In this document: piece after piece, positions 1-9,203 of the stretch | Position numbering within the stretch: the stretch's first letter is position 1 | Layout of the letters: every line of letters starts with the position of its first letter | NCBI RefSeq assembly: GCF_003031265.1 | Contig: NZ_CP019966.1 | Location: forward strand, 806,001 to 870,000 | DNA from: Rhodopseudomonas palustris | GTDB lineage: Bacteria > Pseudomonadota > Alphaproteobacteria > Rhizobiales > Xanthobacteraceae | DNA length: 64,000 bases | Direction: 5' to 3' | Position numbers and translations under genes: made by a program | Notes under the pieces: model-generated | Told to the model about the DNA's origin: nothing | Database searches by the model: none | What the model saw: only the letters and a program-made list of their open reading frames with translations

Positions 1-1056
1 CAGGCCGGGCGCGGCCAGAAATATATCTGCTGCAATGCCGACGAGGGTGACAGCGGCACCTTCGCCGACCGGATGCTGATGGAGGGCGATCCCTTCATGA
101 TCATCGAGGGCATGACGATCGCCGGCATCGCGGTCGGTGCCACCAAGGGCTACATCTATATCCGCTCGGAATATCCGCATGCCGTCGAGGCGATGAACGC
201 CGCGATCGAGGCGGCGCGGCGCACCGGCTATCTCGGCGAGCACATCTGTCACTCGACGGATTCGTTCGACATTGAAGTGAGAGTCGGCGCCGGCGCCTAT
301 ATCTGCGGCGAAGAGACCTCGATGCTGGAGAGCCTCGAGGGCAAGCGCGGCACGGTGCGGGCGAAGCCGCCGCTGCCTGCGCATAAAGGCCTGTTCGGCC
401 GGCCGACGGTGATCAACAACGTGCTGACTTTCTCTGCGGTGCCCTACATCCTCGATGGAGGCGCCCAGGCCTATGCGGATTGCGGCATGGGCCGTTCGCG
501 CGGCACCAAGCCGATCCAGCTCGGCGGCAACATCAAGCACGGCGGGCTGTTCGAGGTAGCGTTCGGGATCACGCTCGGTGAGCTGGTCGACGACATCGGC
601 GGCGGTACGCTGAGCGGCCGCCCGGTGCGCGCCGTCCAGGTCGGCGGCCCGCTCGGCGCTTACTTCCCGCGCGCGCTGTTCGACACGCCGTTCGACTACG
701 AGGCGTTCGCCGCGCGGAGCGGCATGGTCGGGCATGGCGGCGTGGTGGTGTTCGACGACACCGTCGACATGGCCAAGCAGGCGCGGTTCGCGATGGAATT
801 CTGCGCGCACGAATCCTGCGGCAAGTGCACGCCGTGCCGGATCGGTTCGACCCGCGGCGCCGAGACCGTCGACAAGATCATCGCCGGTGATAAGCCGGCC
901 GCGAACATCGCCGTGCTCGAGGACCTCTGCAACACCATGAAGTTCGGCTCACTGTGCGCGCTGGGCGGCCTGACGCCGATCCCGGTGCTGAGCGCGCTGA
1001 CGCACTTCCCGGAAGATTTCGGCCTCGCGCCGCGCCGGCTGCAGGCGGCGGAATAA
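1..1056 (+). CDS. fdsB: NAD-dependent formate dehydrogenase beta subunit (5' truncated)
   Basis: This is the flavin/NADH-binding subunit of a soluble NAD-dependent formate dehydrogenase; it passes electrons from the FdsA iron-sulfur chain through FMN to NAD+. The frame is open from the first base, so the N-terminus lies outside the window. Visible motifs are the NuoF-type GAYICGEET stretch, a Gly-rich flavin/NAD region, and ESCGKCTPC with Cys codons at 817, 826 and 835 plus a later Cys at 955, the usual 4Fe-4S ligand set. Complex I NuoF is the close homologue, but the fdsA, fdhD and fdsD genes that follow identify the formate dehydrogenase version. The fdsA start lies 11 bases downstream, so the genes form one operon; fdsG is expected just upstream. 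Confidence 0.93.
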   Translation, partial: QAGRGQKYICCNADEGDSGTFADRMLMEGDPFMIIEGMTIAGIAVGATKGYIYIRSEYPHAVEAMNAAIEAARRTGYLGEHICHSTDSFDIEVRVGAGAYICGEETSMLESLEGKRGTVRAKPPLPAHKGLFGRPTVINNVLTFSAVPYILDGGAQAYADCGMGRSRGTKPIQLGGNIKHGGLFEVAFGITLGELVDDIGGGTLSGRPVRAVQVGGPLGAYFPRALFDTPFDYEAFAARSGMVGHGGVVVFDDTVDMAKQARFAMEFCAHESCGKCTPCRIGSTRGAETVDKIIAGDKPAANIAVLEDLCNTMKFGSLCALGGLTPIPVLSALTHFPEDFGLAPRRLQAAE

Positions 1057-1067
1057 AGGACGACGAC

Positions 1068-3914
1068 ATGGCTTTGGTCCACGAAACCGATTTCGGCACG
1101 CCGCGCTCGCTCTCCGAAACCATGGTGACGCTGACGATCGATGGCCGCAGCGTCTCGGTGCCCGAGGGCACCTCGATCATGCGCGCCGCGATGGAGATCG
1201 GCACCGCGATCCCGAAACTCTGCGCCACCGACATGGTCGATGCGTTCGGCTCCTGCCGGCTGTGTCTGGTCGAGATCGACGGCCGTAGCGGCACGCCGGC
1301 GTCGTGCACCACGCCGGTCGCCGACGGTCTCGTCGTCCACACCCAGACCGAGCGGCTCAAGCAGATCCGCAAGGGCGTGATGGAGCTGTATATCTCCGAT
1401 CACCCGCTCGACTGCCTGACCTGCTCGGCGAACGGCGATTGCGAGCTGCAGGACATGGCCGGCGCCGTGGGCCTACGTGACGTGCGCTATGGATATTCCG
1501 GCGAGAAGCATCCCAATCCGGGGCTCGACGAGTCAAACCCGTACTTCACGTACGATCCGTCGAAATGCATCGTCTGCTCGCGCTGCGTCCGCGCCTGCGA
1601 GGAAGTGCAGGGTACCTTCGCGCTGACGATCGCGGGCCGGGGCTTCGACTCCGTCGTCTCGCCCGGCATGCAGGAAAGCTTCCTCGGCTCCGAATGCGTA
1701 TCCTGCGGCGCCTGCGTGCAGGCGTGTCCGACCGCGACGCTGAACGAGAAAAGCGTGATCGAGATCGGCACGCCGGAGCGCTCGGTGGTGACGACGTGTG
1801 CCTATTGCGGCGTCGGCTGCACCTTCAAGGCCGAGATGCGCGGCGAAGAGCTGGTGCGCATGGTGCCGTACAAGGACGGCAAGGCCAATCGCGGCCATTC
1901 CTGCGTCAAGGGCCGGTTCGCCTGGGGCTACGCCAACCACAAGGAGCGCATCCTCAAGCCGATGATCCGCGCCAAGATCACCGAGCCGTGGCGCGAGGTG
2001 AGCTGGGACGAAGCCTTCAGCTACGCGGCGTCCGAGCTGAAGCGGATCCAGGCGAAGTACGGCCGCGACGCGGTCGGCGGCATCACCTCGTCGCGCTGCA
2101 CCAATGAAGAAACCTTCCTGGTGCAGAAGCTGATCCGCGCCGGCTTCGGCAACAACAATGTCGACACCTGCGCCCGCGTTTGCCACTCGCCGACCGGCTA
2201 CGGCCTGTCGACCGCTTTCGGCACCTCCGCCGGCACGCAGGATTTCGACTCGGTCGAGCATGCCGACGTGGTGATGATCATCGGCGCCAACCCGACCGAC
2301 GGCCACCCGGTGTTCGGCTCGCGGCTGAAGAAACGGCTACGCCAGGGCGCCAAGCTGATCGTGATCGATCCGCGCCGCATCGACCTGGTTCGCTCGGCGC
2401 ATGTCGAGGCTGCGCAGCATCTGCCGCTGAAGCCCGGCACCAACGTTGCGGTGCTCACCGCGCTGGCGCACGTCATCGTCACCGAAGGGCTCGCCAACGA
2501 GGCGTTCGTGCGCGAGCGTTGCGACTGGAGCGAATACGAGCACTGGGCGGCGTTCGTTTCCGACGAGCGCCACAGCCCCGAGGCGACCGCCGCCTTCACC
2601 GGCGTCGATCCGGGCAGCTTGCGCGAAGCCGCGCGGCTCTACGCCACCGGTGGAAACGGTGCGATCTATTACGGGCTCGGCGTCACGGAGCACAGCCAGG
2701 GCTCGACCACCGTGATGGCGATCGCCAACCTCGCGATGGCCACCGGCAATCTTGGCCGGCCGGGCGTCGGCGTGAATCCGCTCCGCGGCCAGAACAACGT
2801 GCAGGGATCGTGCGACATGGGCTCGTTCCCGCACGAACTGCCGGGCTATCGCCACATCTCGACTGACTCGGTGCGCGAAAGCTTCGAGGCGCTGTGGAAC
2901 GTCAAGCTCGACAACGAGCCGGGCCTGCGCATTCCCAACATGCTCGACGCCGCGGTCGAGGGCTCGTTCAAGGCGCTGTATGTGCAGGGCGAGGACATTC
3001 TGCAGTCGGACCCCAACACCAAGCACGTCGCGGCCGGTCTCGAAGCGATGGAATGCGTGATCGTCCACGACCTGTTCCTGAACGAGACCGCCAACTACGC
3101 CCATATCTTCCTGCCGGGCTCGACCTTCCTGGAGAAGAACGGCACCTTCACCAATGCCGAACGTCGCATTCAGCGCGTCCGCAAGGTGATGTCGCCGAAA
3201 AACGGTCTGGAAGATTGGGAAGTCACGCTGCGGCTCGCCGAGGCGGTCGGCTACAAGATGAATTACACCCATCCGTCCGAGATTATGGACGAGATCGCCG
3301 CGCTGACGCCGACCTTCACGGGTGTGTCCTACGACCGGCTGGAAGAACTCGGCTCGATCCAGTGGCCGTGCAACGAACGCGCGCCGGAAGGCACGCCGGT
3401 GATGCACATCGATCATTTTGTGCGCGGCAAGGGCAAGTTCGTCATCACCGAATACGTCGCGACCGACGAGCGCACCGGGCCAAGATTCCCGCTGCTGCTC
3501 ACCACCGGCCGCATCTTGTCGCAGTACAATGTCGGCGCGCAGACCCGGCGGACCGCCAACACGGTGTGGCACGACGAGGACCGGCTGGAAATCCATCCGC
3601 ACGACGCCGAGCAACGCGGGGTGCGCGACGGCGACTGGGTGCGGCTCGCCAGCCGTGCCGGCGAGACTACGCTGCGCGCGCTGATCACCGACCGCGTCGC
3701 GCCGGGCGTCGTCTATACGACGTTCCATCACCCCGACACCCAGGCCAACGTCGTCACCACCGAGTACTCGGACTGGGCCACCAACTGCCCGGAATACAAG
3801 GTGACGGCCGTGCAGGTCGCGCCGTCGAACGGCCCGTCGGAATGGCAGCGCTCCTATGAGCAGCAGGCGACGGCCGCGCGGCGGATCGCGGTGCCGGCGG
3901 AGGCGGCGGAGTGA
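1068..3914 (+). CDS. fdsA: NAD-dependent formate dehydrogenase alpha subunit (Mo/W-bis-MGD, 948 aa)
   Basis: This catalytic subunit oxidises formate to CO2 at a molybdenum (or tungsten) bis-MGD centre. ATG at 1068 follows AAAGGA at good spacing; the longer upstream open frame overlaps fdsB and is rejected. Domains in order: 2Fe-2S ferredoxin (Cys52, 63, 66, 80), His-Cys 4Fe-4S site (His112, Cys116, 119, 125), two 4Fe-4S ferredoxin clusters (Cys167/170/173/177 and 210/213/216/220), then the molybdopterin oxidoreductase with its own cluster (Cys244, 247, 251, 279). The predicted Mo ligand is Cys372 in RVCH, so this is a cysteine rather than a selenocysteine enzyme. The C-terminal third has the MGD-binding fold (residues near LLTTGR). 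The stop overlaps the fdhD start (TGATG), indicating translational coupling. Confidence 0.96.
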   Translation: MALVHETDFGTPRSLSETMVTLTIDGRSVSVPEGTSIMRAAMEIGTAIPKLCATDMVDAFGSCRLCLVEIDGRSGTPASCTTPVADGLVVHTQTERLKQIRKGVMELYISDHPLDCLTCSANGDCELQDMAGAVGLRDVRYGYSGEKHPNPGLDESNPYFTYDPSKCIVCSRCVRACEEVQGTFALTIAGRGFDSVVSPGMQESFLGSECVSCGACVQACPTATLNEKSVIEIGTPERSVVTTCAYCGVGCTFKAEMRGEELVRMVPYKDGKANRGHSCVKGRFAWGYANHKERILKPMIRAKITEPWREVSWDEAFSYAASELKRIQAKYGRDAVGGITSSRCTNEETFLVQKLIRAGFGNNNVDTCARVCHSPTGYGLSTAFGTSAGTQDFDSVEHADVVMIIGANPTDGHPVFGSRLKKRLRQGAKLIVIDPRRIDLVRSAHVEAAQHLPLKPGTNVAVLTALAHVIVTEGLANEAFVRERCDWSEYEHWAAFVSDERHSPEATAAFTGVDPGSLREAARLYATGGNGAIYYGLGVTEHSQGSTTVMAIANLAMATGNLGRPGVGVNPLRGQNNVQGSCDMGSFPHELPGYRHISTDSVRESFEALWNVKLDNEPGLRIPNMLDAAVEGSFKALYVQGEDILQSDPNTKHVAAGLEAMECVIVHDLFLNETANYAHIFLPGSTFLEKNGTFTNAERRIQRVRKVMSPKNGLEDWEVTLRLAEAVGYKMNYTHPSEIMDEIAALTPTFTGVSYDRLEELGSIQWPCNERAPEGTPVMHIDHFVRGKGKFVITEYVATDERTGPRFPLLLTTGRILSQYNVGAQTRRTANTVWHDEDRLEIHPHDAEQRGVRDGDWVRLASRAGETTLRALITDRVAPGVVYTTFHHPDTQANVVTTEYSDWATNCPEYKVTAVQVAPSNGPSEWQRSYEQQATAARRIAVPAEAAE

Positions 3915-4744
3915 TGGCGCGGCCGACCGTCCACACCGGCAAGACCAAGGTCTGGCGTCACGGCCGGATGCAGCCCGGCACGCGCGCGATCCCCGACGAG
4001 ACCCCGGTCGCGATCAGCTACAACGGCTCCTCCCAGGCGGTGATGATGGCAACGCCGGCCGATCTGGAAGACTTCGCGATCGGATTCAGCCTGAGCGAAG
4101 GCGTGATCGGGCAGGCGGCCGAGATCGACAGCCTGGAGATCGTGCCGCACGACGACGGCGTCGAACTGCGGATGTGGCTCGCGGGCGATGTCGCCGAACG
4201 TCTGCAGCAGCGCCGCCGGCATATCGCGGGGCCGACCGGTTGCGGGCTGTGCGGAGTGGACTCGATTGCCGAGGCGGTCCGTCCGGTTGCGACCGTCGGT
4301 GCCGGCCGCAGTTTCTCGCCGCAGCAGATCATCGCCGCGATCGAGGCCCTGCCGCCGCTGCAGAAGCTCAACGTTGAAACCCGCGCGGTACACGCCGCTG
4401 CTTACTTCACGCCGGAGCACGGCATTGTTCATGTGCGTGAGGACGTCGGTCGCCACAATGCGCTCGACAAGCTCGCCGGCGCGCTCGCCCGAGATCGCAT
4501 CGATGCAGCGAACGGCCTCGTGCTGCTGACCAGCCGGGTCTCGGTCGAGATGGTGCAGAAGACCGCCGCGATCGGCGCCGCCGTGCTGGTCGCCGTGTCG
4601 GCGCCGACCGCACTTGCGGTGCGAATGGCCGAGGCTGCCGGCATTACGCTCGCTGCAATTGCGCGTGCCGATGGCTTTGAGCTGTTCAGCCATCCGCAGC
4701 GCATCACCGACATCGATCACAAGGGAGCTGCCGATGTCGCCTGA
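3914..4744 (+). CDS. fdhD: Formate dehydrogenase accessory sulfurtransferase FdhD/FdsC
   Basis: FdhD-family proteins carry sulfur from a cysteine desulfurase to the molybdenum cofactor and hand the sulfurated cofactor to the dehydrogenase. The 276-residue product has the paired cysteines of the family in CGLCG (Cys110 and Cys113), the conserved VREDVGRHNALDK segment, and the C-terminal SAPTALAV region. ATG at 3914 overlaps the fdsA stop by one base; an in-frame GTG at 3911 is possible but less likely. In the fdsGBACD naming this gene is fdsC. It overlaps fdsD by 11 bases. Confidence 0.95.
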   Translation: MARPTVHTGKTKVWRHGRMQPGTRAIPDETPVAISYNGSSQAVMMATPADLEDFAIGFSLSEGVIGQAAEIDSLEIVPHDDGVELRMWLAGDVAERLQQRRRHIAGPTGCGLCGVDSIAEAVRPVATVGAGRSFSPQQIIAAIEALPPLQKLNVETRAVHAAAYFTPEHGIVHVREDVGRHNALDKLAGALARDRIDAANGLVLLTSRVSVEMVQKTAAIGAAVLVAVSAPTALAVRMAEAAGITLAAIARADGFELFSHPQRITDIDHKGAADVA

Positions 4745-4949
4745 CCGGCTGGTGTATATGGCCAATCAGATCGGCGCGTTCTTCCGCAGCCAGGGGCCTG
4801 ACAGGGCCGTGCCGGGTATCACCGAGCATTTGAAGAAGTTCTGGGAGCCGCGGATGCGGCGGGCGATCATCGCGCATCTCGAGGCCGGGGGTGATGGACT
4901 CGCGCCCGAGGTGCGGGCCGCAGTGGAGGCGTTGAAAGGGGCAACTTAG
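4734..4949 (+). CDS. fdsD: Formate dehydrogenase small delta subunit
   Basis: This 71-residue soluble protein matches the small FdsD subunit by size and position, and by its start (MSPDRLVYMANQIGAFF), which resembles the family's 'MANQI..FF' pattern. The family is required for an active enzyme, probably in cofactor insertion or stabilisation. ATG 4734 lies inside the end of fdhD and follows AAGGGAG, so translation is coupled. It is the last fds gene; the transporter gene begins 63 bases later. Confidence 0.9.
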   Translation: MSPDRLVYMANQIGAFFRSQGPDRAVPGITEHLKKFWEPRMRRAIIAHLEAGGDGLAPEVRAAVEALKGAT

Positions 4950-5012
4950 CAAGGGCGCATGCGACGACGGTCAGTCCGAAAACGGACGGCCGCAACAGGG
5001 GAAGGAAACGAC

Positions 5013-6662
5013 ATGACCATATTGGATGGGGCCGGACGGCTGTCCGGCGCAAGGCCGGGTATTTTTGATCGCGAACGGATTATCGCTACCGCCGGTTTCA
5101 ATCGTTGGCTGGTGCCGCCGGCGGCACTTTGTATCCACCTCTGCATCGGCATGGCGTATGGCTTCAGCGTGTTCTGGCTACCGCTGTCGCGCGCGGTCGG
5201 GCTATCGGCGCCGAAGGTCTGCGCCGACATGACCATCGTGCAGGAGCTGTTCACCACCACCTGCGACTGGCGCGTCGCCTCGATGGGGTGGATGTACACG
5301 CTGTTCTTCGTGCTGCTCGGCGCCTCGGCCGCGGTGTGGGGCGGGTGGCTGGAACGGGTCGGTCCGCGCAAGGCCGGCTTCGTCGCTGCGGTGTGCTGGG
5401 CCGGCGGCTTGGTGCTCGGCGCGCTCGGCATCTATCTGCATCAGCTCTGGCTGCTGTGGCTCGGCTCCGGCGTGATCGGCGGCATCGGTCTCGGCCTCGG
5501 CTACATCTCGCCGGTGTCGACGCTGGTGAAGTGGTTCCCGGATCGCCGCGGCATGGCCACCGGCATGGCGATCATGGGCTTCGGCGGCGGCGCGATGATC
5601 GGCGCCCCGCTGGCCAACATGTTGATGAATTATTTCAAGACCCCGACCGATGTCGGCGTGTGGCAGACCTTCCTGGCGATGGGGCTGATCTACTTCGTGT
5701 TCATGACCATCGGGGCGTTCTCCTATCGCCTGGCGCCGCCGAACTGGCGGCCGGACGGCTGGACCCCGCCGGAAAAGAACAACGCCTACATCACCGCGCA
5801 TCAGGTGCACCTCAAGGACGCGCACAAGACCAAGCAGTTCTGGCTGATCTGGGCGGTGCTGTGTCTCAACGTGTCGGCGGGCATTGGCGTCATCGGTATG
5901 GCGTCGCCGATGCTGCAGGAAATCTTCGGCGGCAAGCTGATCGGTCTGCCGGACCTGTCGTTCAATCAGCTGTCGGCCGAGCAGAAGACCGTGATCGCCG
6001 GCATCGCCGCCGGCTTCGCCGGTCTGCTGTCGCTGTTCAACATCGCTGGCCGGTTCTTCTGGGCGTCGCTGTCCGATCACATCGGCCGCAAGAACACCTA
6101 TTATGTGTTCTTTCTCCTCGGCATCGTTCTCTACGCGCTGGCGCCGACGCTCGCCGCGATGGGCAGCAAGGCGCTGTTCGTGCTCGCCTTCGGCATCATC
6201 CTGTCGATGTATGGCGGCGGCTTCGCCACCGTGCCGGCGTATCTGGCCGATATCTTCGGCACTCAGTTCGTCGGCGCCATCCACGGCCGGCTGCTGACCG
6301 CCTGGGCGACCGCCGGCATCATCGGCCCGGTGGTGGTCAATTACATTCGCGAAGCGCAGATCGCCACCGGCGTGCCGCGCGCGCAGGTGTATGACTTCAC
6401 GATGTATATCCTCGCCGGCATGCTGGTGCTCGGCCTGATCTGCAACGCGATGGTCAAGCCGCTCGCCGACAAGTGGTTCATGAAGCCCGAGGAGGTTGCC
6501 GCGCTACAGGCCAAGGGTGCAGCCGCCAATGTCGGCGGCGGCTCCTACGGCATCGGCAAGGGTGGGCTCGATGCCCGTGCCGCGGCGTTCTGGCTGTTCG
6601 TCGGCGTTCCGCTCGCCTGGGGCGTTTGGATCACGCTGCAGAACGCGATGAAGATCTTCTGA
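5013..6662 (+). CDS. MFS transporter of the oxalate/formate antiporter (OFA) type
   Basis: This is an inner-membrane major facilitator of 549 residues with about twelve hydrophobic segments. ATG 5013 is preceded by GGGGAAGGAAA; the longer frame from 4959 has a basic, non-membrane extension without a ribosome site. OFA-like features are the early AYGFSVFWLPLSRA helix and paired Gly-rich helices (GLGLGYISPVSTLVKWFPDRRG). An insert of about 40 residues lies in the mid-molecule cytoplasmic/periplasmic loop near residues 305-330. The position directly after fdsD suggests import of formate (or oxalate feeding the formate pool) for the dehydrogenase. That substrate is inferred from context only; monocarboxylates are the alternative. 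A strong terminator follows. Confidence 0.85.
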   Translation: MTILDGAGRLSGARPGIFDRERIIATAGFNRWLVPPAALCIHLCIGMAYGFSVFWLPLSRAVGLSAPKVCADMTIVQELFTTTCDWRVASMGWMYTLFFVLLGASAAVWGGWLERVGPRKAGFVAAVCWAGGLVLGALGIYLHQLWLLWLGSGVIGGIGLGLGYISPVSTLVKWFPDRRGMATGMAIMGFGGGAMIGAPLANMLMNYFKTPTDVGVWQTFLAMGLIYFVFMTIGAFSYRLAPPNWRPDGWTPPEKNNAYITAHQVHLKDAHKTKQFWLIWAVLCLNVSAGIGVIGMASPMLQEIFGGKLIGLPDLSFNQLSAEQKTVIAGIAAGFAGLLSLFNIAGRFFWASLSDHIGRKNTYYVFFLLGIVLYALAPTLAAMGSKALFVLAFGIILSMYGGGFATVPAYLADIFGTQFVGAIHGRLLTAWATAGIIGPVVVNYIREAQIATGVPRAQVYDFTMYILAGMLVLGLICNAMVKPLADKWFMKPEEVAALQAKGAAANVGGGSYGIGKGGLDARAAAFWLFVGVPLAWGVWITLQNAMKIF

Positions 6663-6676
6663 TCCTGGCCAAAGCC

Positions 6677-6708
6677 GCGGGACGGCGGTTCGCCGCCGTC
6701 CCGCTTTT
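6677..6708 (+). terminator. Intrinsic terminator with TTCG tetraloop
   Basis: A perfect 12-bp stem (6677-6688 pairing with 6693-6704) closes a TTCG tetraloop and is followed by TTTT. It starts 15 bases after the transporter stop, so it ends the fds-transporter transcript. Confidence 0.9.
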
Positions 6709-6925
6709 GATTTGATCGTTTGGTTTGAGCTACGCGCTTCATTGCACTGCATCGATTGCGGCGCAGCGAATGTTCATCGCGATTCACTCGCAATCGTTCT
6801 TCTCTCCCGAAACGGATGTGATAGCGTCTCGCCACCGGCGTCTTCCGCCGGCGACGATCCGACGCGAACCGTTCCAACTAATAAGAATCAAAGCGGCCGG
6901 AATGGCCGCCGAGGGAGTGAACGAG

Positions 6926-8182
6926 ATGACATCGGTCTTCACACGATCCGCTGTTGCCTGCGCCATTGCATTGGCGGCGGCCGCGGCGATATCGCAGGCT
7001 GGCGCGCAGGGGCTGAAGAAATACGAATCCGGCAGCAAGGAATTCTGGACCAACCCGCCGCCCGATTGGTTCCTCGGCGACGAGACCGAAGCGCAGAAGG
7101 GCCTCGCGCCGCCGGCCGGTCCGCCGACTGGGTCGTCCGACGCCGAACTCGCAGCGATGATGAAGAAGATCAAACTGCCCCCGGGCTTCAAGATCGAGGT
7201 CTATGCCTCGGGCGTGCTCGCCGCGCGGCAGATGGCGTGGGGCGACAACGGCACGCTGTTCGTCGGCTCGTTCGGACTCGGCAACGTCTATGCGATCACC
7301 GACAAGGACGGCAAGAAGCAGGTCAAGACCATCCTCAAGGGCCTGAAGATGCCGACCGGCCTCGCCTATCGCGATGGCGCTTTGTACGTCATCGATATCG
7401 ACAAGCTGATCCGCTACGACAATGCCGAAGCCAACCTGGATAATCTTGGCTCCGGCAAGGTCGTCTATGACGACATGCCATCCTACGTGGCGCACGGCTG
7501 GAAGTATCTCGCCGCCGACAAGGACGGCTGGTTCTACGTGCCGTTCGGTCCGCCCTTCAACATCGGCATCCCGCCGACCTCGGTGTCGCAGATCCGCCGC
7601 GTTGATCCCAAGACCGGCAATGCCGAGATCGTCGCGCTCGGCGTGCGCAACTCCGTCGGCGGCGACGTCGATCCGCGCACCGGAAAATACTGGTTCACCG
7701 AGAATGCGCGCGACTGGATCAGCGACGACATGCCGAGCGACAAGCTCAACATGATCGCCAAACTCGGCGAGCATTTCGGCTATCCGTATTGCCATCAGGG
7801 CGACATGCCGGATCCGAAATTCGCGATGGGGCATCAGTGTTCGGAGTTCACCCCGCCGGTCCTCAATCTCGGCGCCCACGTCGCTCCGCTCGGCATGAAG
7901 TTCTACACCGGCGACCAGTTTCCGGCCGACTTCAAGAACGCGATTCTGATCGCCGAACACGGCTCCTGGAATCGGCACAAATATCAGGGTGGCCGGATCG
8001 TCAAGGTGACAGCCGATCCCGACGGCAAGAACGCCAAGCAGGAGGTGTTTGCCGACGGCTGGATCGAAGGCGATCAGGGCTATCTCGGCCGCCCGGCCGA
8101 TATCGTTCTGGCCAAGGACGGTTCGATCCTGGTGGCCGACGACTGGGCCGGCGCGATCTATCGCATCAGCTACAGCAAATGA
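6926..8182 (+). CDS. Secreted sorbosone dehydrogenase family protein (GSDH-type beta-propeller)
   Basis: This periplasmic protein of 418 residues resembles L-sorbosone and soluble glucose dehydrogenases, which oxidise sugars or aldehydes with PQQ in a six-bladed propeller. ATG 6926 follows GAGGGAG and begins a clear signal peptide ending near QAGAQG. Family segments seen are LPPGFKIEVYASGV, a PTGLAY stretch, GVRNSVGGDVDP, the Cys-containing YCHQGDMPDP...GHQCSEF region and AEHGSWNR near the C-terminus. A diheme cytochrome c gene 234 bases downstream is a plausible electron acceptor. The true substrate cannot be read from the sequence, and no PQQ-synthesis gene is in the window. Confidence 0.85.
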   Translation: MTSVFTRSAVACAIALAAAAAISQAGAQGLKKYESGSKEFWTNPPPDWFLGDETEAQKGLAPPAGPPTGSSDAELAAMMKKIKLPPGFKIEVYASGVLAARQMAWGDNGTLFVGSFGLGNVYAITDKDGKKQVKTILKGLKMPTGLAYRDGALYVIDIDKLIRYDNAEANLDNLGSGKVVYDDMPSYVAHGWKYLAADKDGWFYVPFGPPFNIGIPPTSVSQIRRVDPKTGNAEIVALGVRNSVGGDVDPRTGKYWFTENARDWISDDMPSDKLNMIAKLGEHFGYPYCHQGDMPDPKFAMGHQCSEFTPPVLNLGAHVAPLGMKFYTGDQFPADFKNAILIAEHGSWNRHKYQGGRIVKVTADPDGKNAKQEVFADGWIEGDQGYLGRPADIVLAKDGSILVADDWAGAIYRISYSK

Positions 8183-8210
8183 GCTCGAGCTGAGCGCACT
8201 CTCCCCACGT

Positions 8211-8376
8211 CGTCATTCCGGGGCGCCGCGCAGCGGCGAACCCGGAATCCATGCTCCCCGTGCCGTTTGTGAGGCCCGACCACCGCCCTCGTGATTCACC
8301 CCCGATCGCAGTGGTTATGGATTGCGGGCCTTCGCCCCGGCCGGCTGCGCCGACCGCGACGAATCCCGGAATGACG
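8211..8376. repeat. Palindromic intergenic repeat, family A copy 1
   Basis: The element of about 165 bp starts CGTCATTCCGGG (8211) and ends with its reverse complement (to 8376), with internal GC-rich inverted segments such as CGCGCAGCGGCG. A related element lies at 9091-9203. It fills the gap between the sorbosone dehydrogenase-like gene and the cytochrome c gene. There is no coding frame of note. Confidence 0.8.
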
Positions 8377-8416
8377 AACTCCAACCACAAGCTCTGAGCC
8401 AACAGAGGCCCCTTGC

Positions 8417-9001
8417 ATGACTCGCCTGCTTCCTGCGCTGTCGTTCTGTTTTGGTCTGCTTGCCTCCCCTCTCGTCGCCGGCGACATCGAGGCCGGCAAG
8501 GCCAAGGCTGGTGTGTGCACCATCTGCCACGGCGAGAACGGCATCTCCAAGATGGAGTACACCCCGTCGCTGGCCGGACAGCCCGATCTCTACATTCAAT
8601 GGCAGCTGGTATTCTTCCGCGCCGGCACCCGCGAGAACGCCAATATGCGCTCGGTGGTCGAGGATCTCAGTAACGAGGACATCCGCAATCTCGGGGCGTA
8701 TTTCGCCTCACTGCCGCCGATGAAGAATCTGAAGCCGGATGAAAAGCCCGAGCTGTCGCGCAAGGGCGCCGAGGCCGCGGTGGGGCGGCGCTGCGCATCC
8801 TGCCACACCGACAGCTTCGCCGGCACCAAGGCGACCGCTCGGCTCGCCGGTCAGCGCGAAGAATATCTGATCAAGGCGCTGAACGAATTCAAATCCGGCC
8901 AGCGCTCCGGCGGCGCGATGGCGGCGATGGCCGACGTCGCTTATCAGCTCAGCGAAGAAGAGATCTACGCGCTGGCGCATTATCTGGCGCATTTGAATTA
9001 G
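8417..9001 (+). CDS. Diheme cytochrome c (c4-like), periplasmic
   Basis: The 194-residue protein has a signal peptide ending near SPLVAG and two class I cytochrome c domains of similar size. Each has one heme site: CTICH (about residue 34) and CASCH (about residue 122). Each has a methionine-containing region that could supply the axial ligand. The tandem diheme layout resembles cytochrome c4. ATG 8417 follows AGAGG. It probably takes electrons from the preceding sugar/aldehyde dehydrogenase-like protein or carries them to a terminal oxidase; the pairing is inferred from adjacency. It is flanked on both sides by family A repeats. Confidence 0.92.
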   Translation: MTRLLPALSFCFGLLASPLVAGDIEAGKAKAGVCTICHGENGISKMEYTPSLAGQPDLYIQWQLVFFRAGTRENANMRSVVEDLSNEDIRNLGAYFASLPPMKNLKPDEKPELSRKGAEAAVGRRCASCHTDSFAGTKATARLAGQREEYLIKALNEFKSGQRSGGAMAAMADVAYQLSEEEIYALAHYLAHLN

Positions 9002-9090
9002 GGTGTTTCGTCGATCGTTCACTACGATTGGGAGGCTGCCAAGCACCGCCTTGTCACCGTCGTTGGGAGGCCGAGTACGCGCCAAAATGG

Positions 9091-9203
9091 TCATTCCGGG
9101 GCGCGCGTGAAACGCGCGAACCCGGAATCTCGATTTAGCGGATCACCCCTCGATAACCTCTGGATTCCGGGTTCGCTCACTGGCGTGAGCGCTCCGGAAT
9201 GAC
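9091..9203. repeat. Palindromic intergenic repeat, family A copy 2
   Basis: This copy starts TCATTCCGGGGCGCGCG and closes with CTCCGGAATGAC, sharing both ends and the internal GCGAACCCGGAATC motif with the copy at 8211, but it is shorter. The rest of the gap (9002-9090 and 9204-9411) holds no convincing gene; short frames there lack ribosome sites and overlap the catalase start. Confidence 0.8.

Noticed and set aside
2160..2200. Possible selenocysteine at the FdsA active site
   Set aside because: The active-site codon is TGC (Cys372), not TGA.
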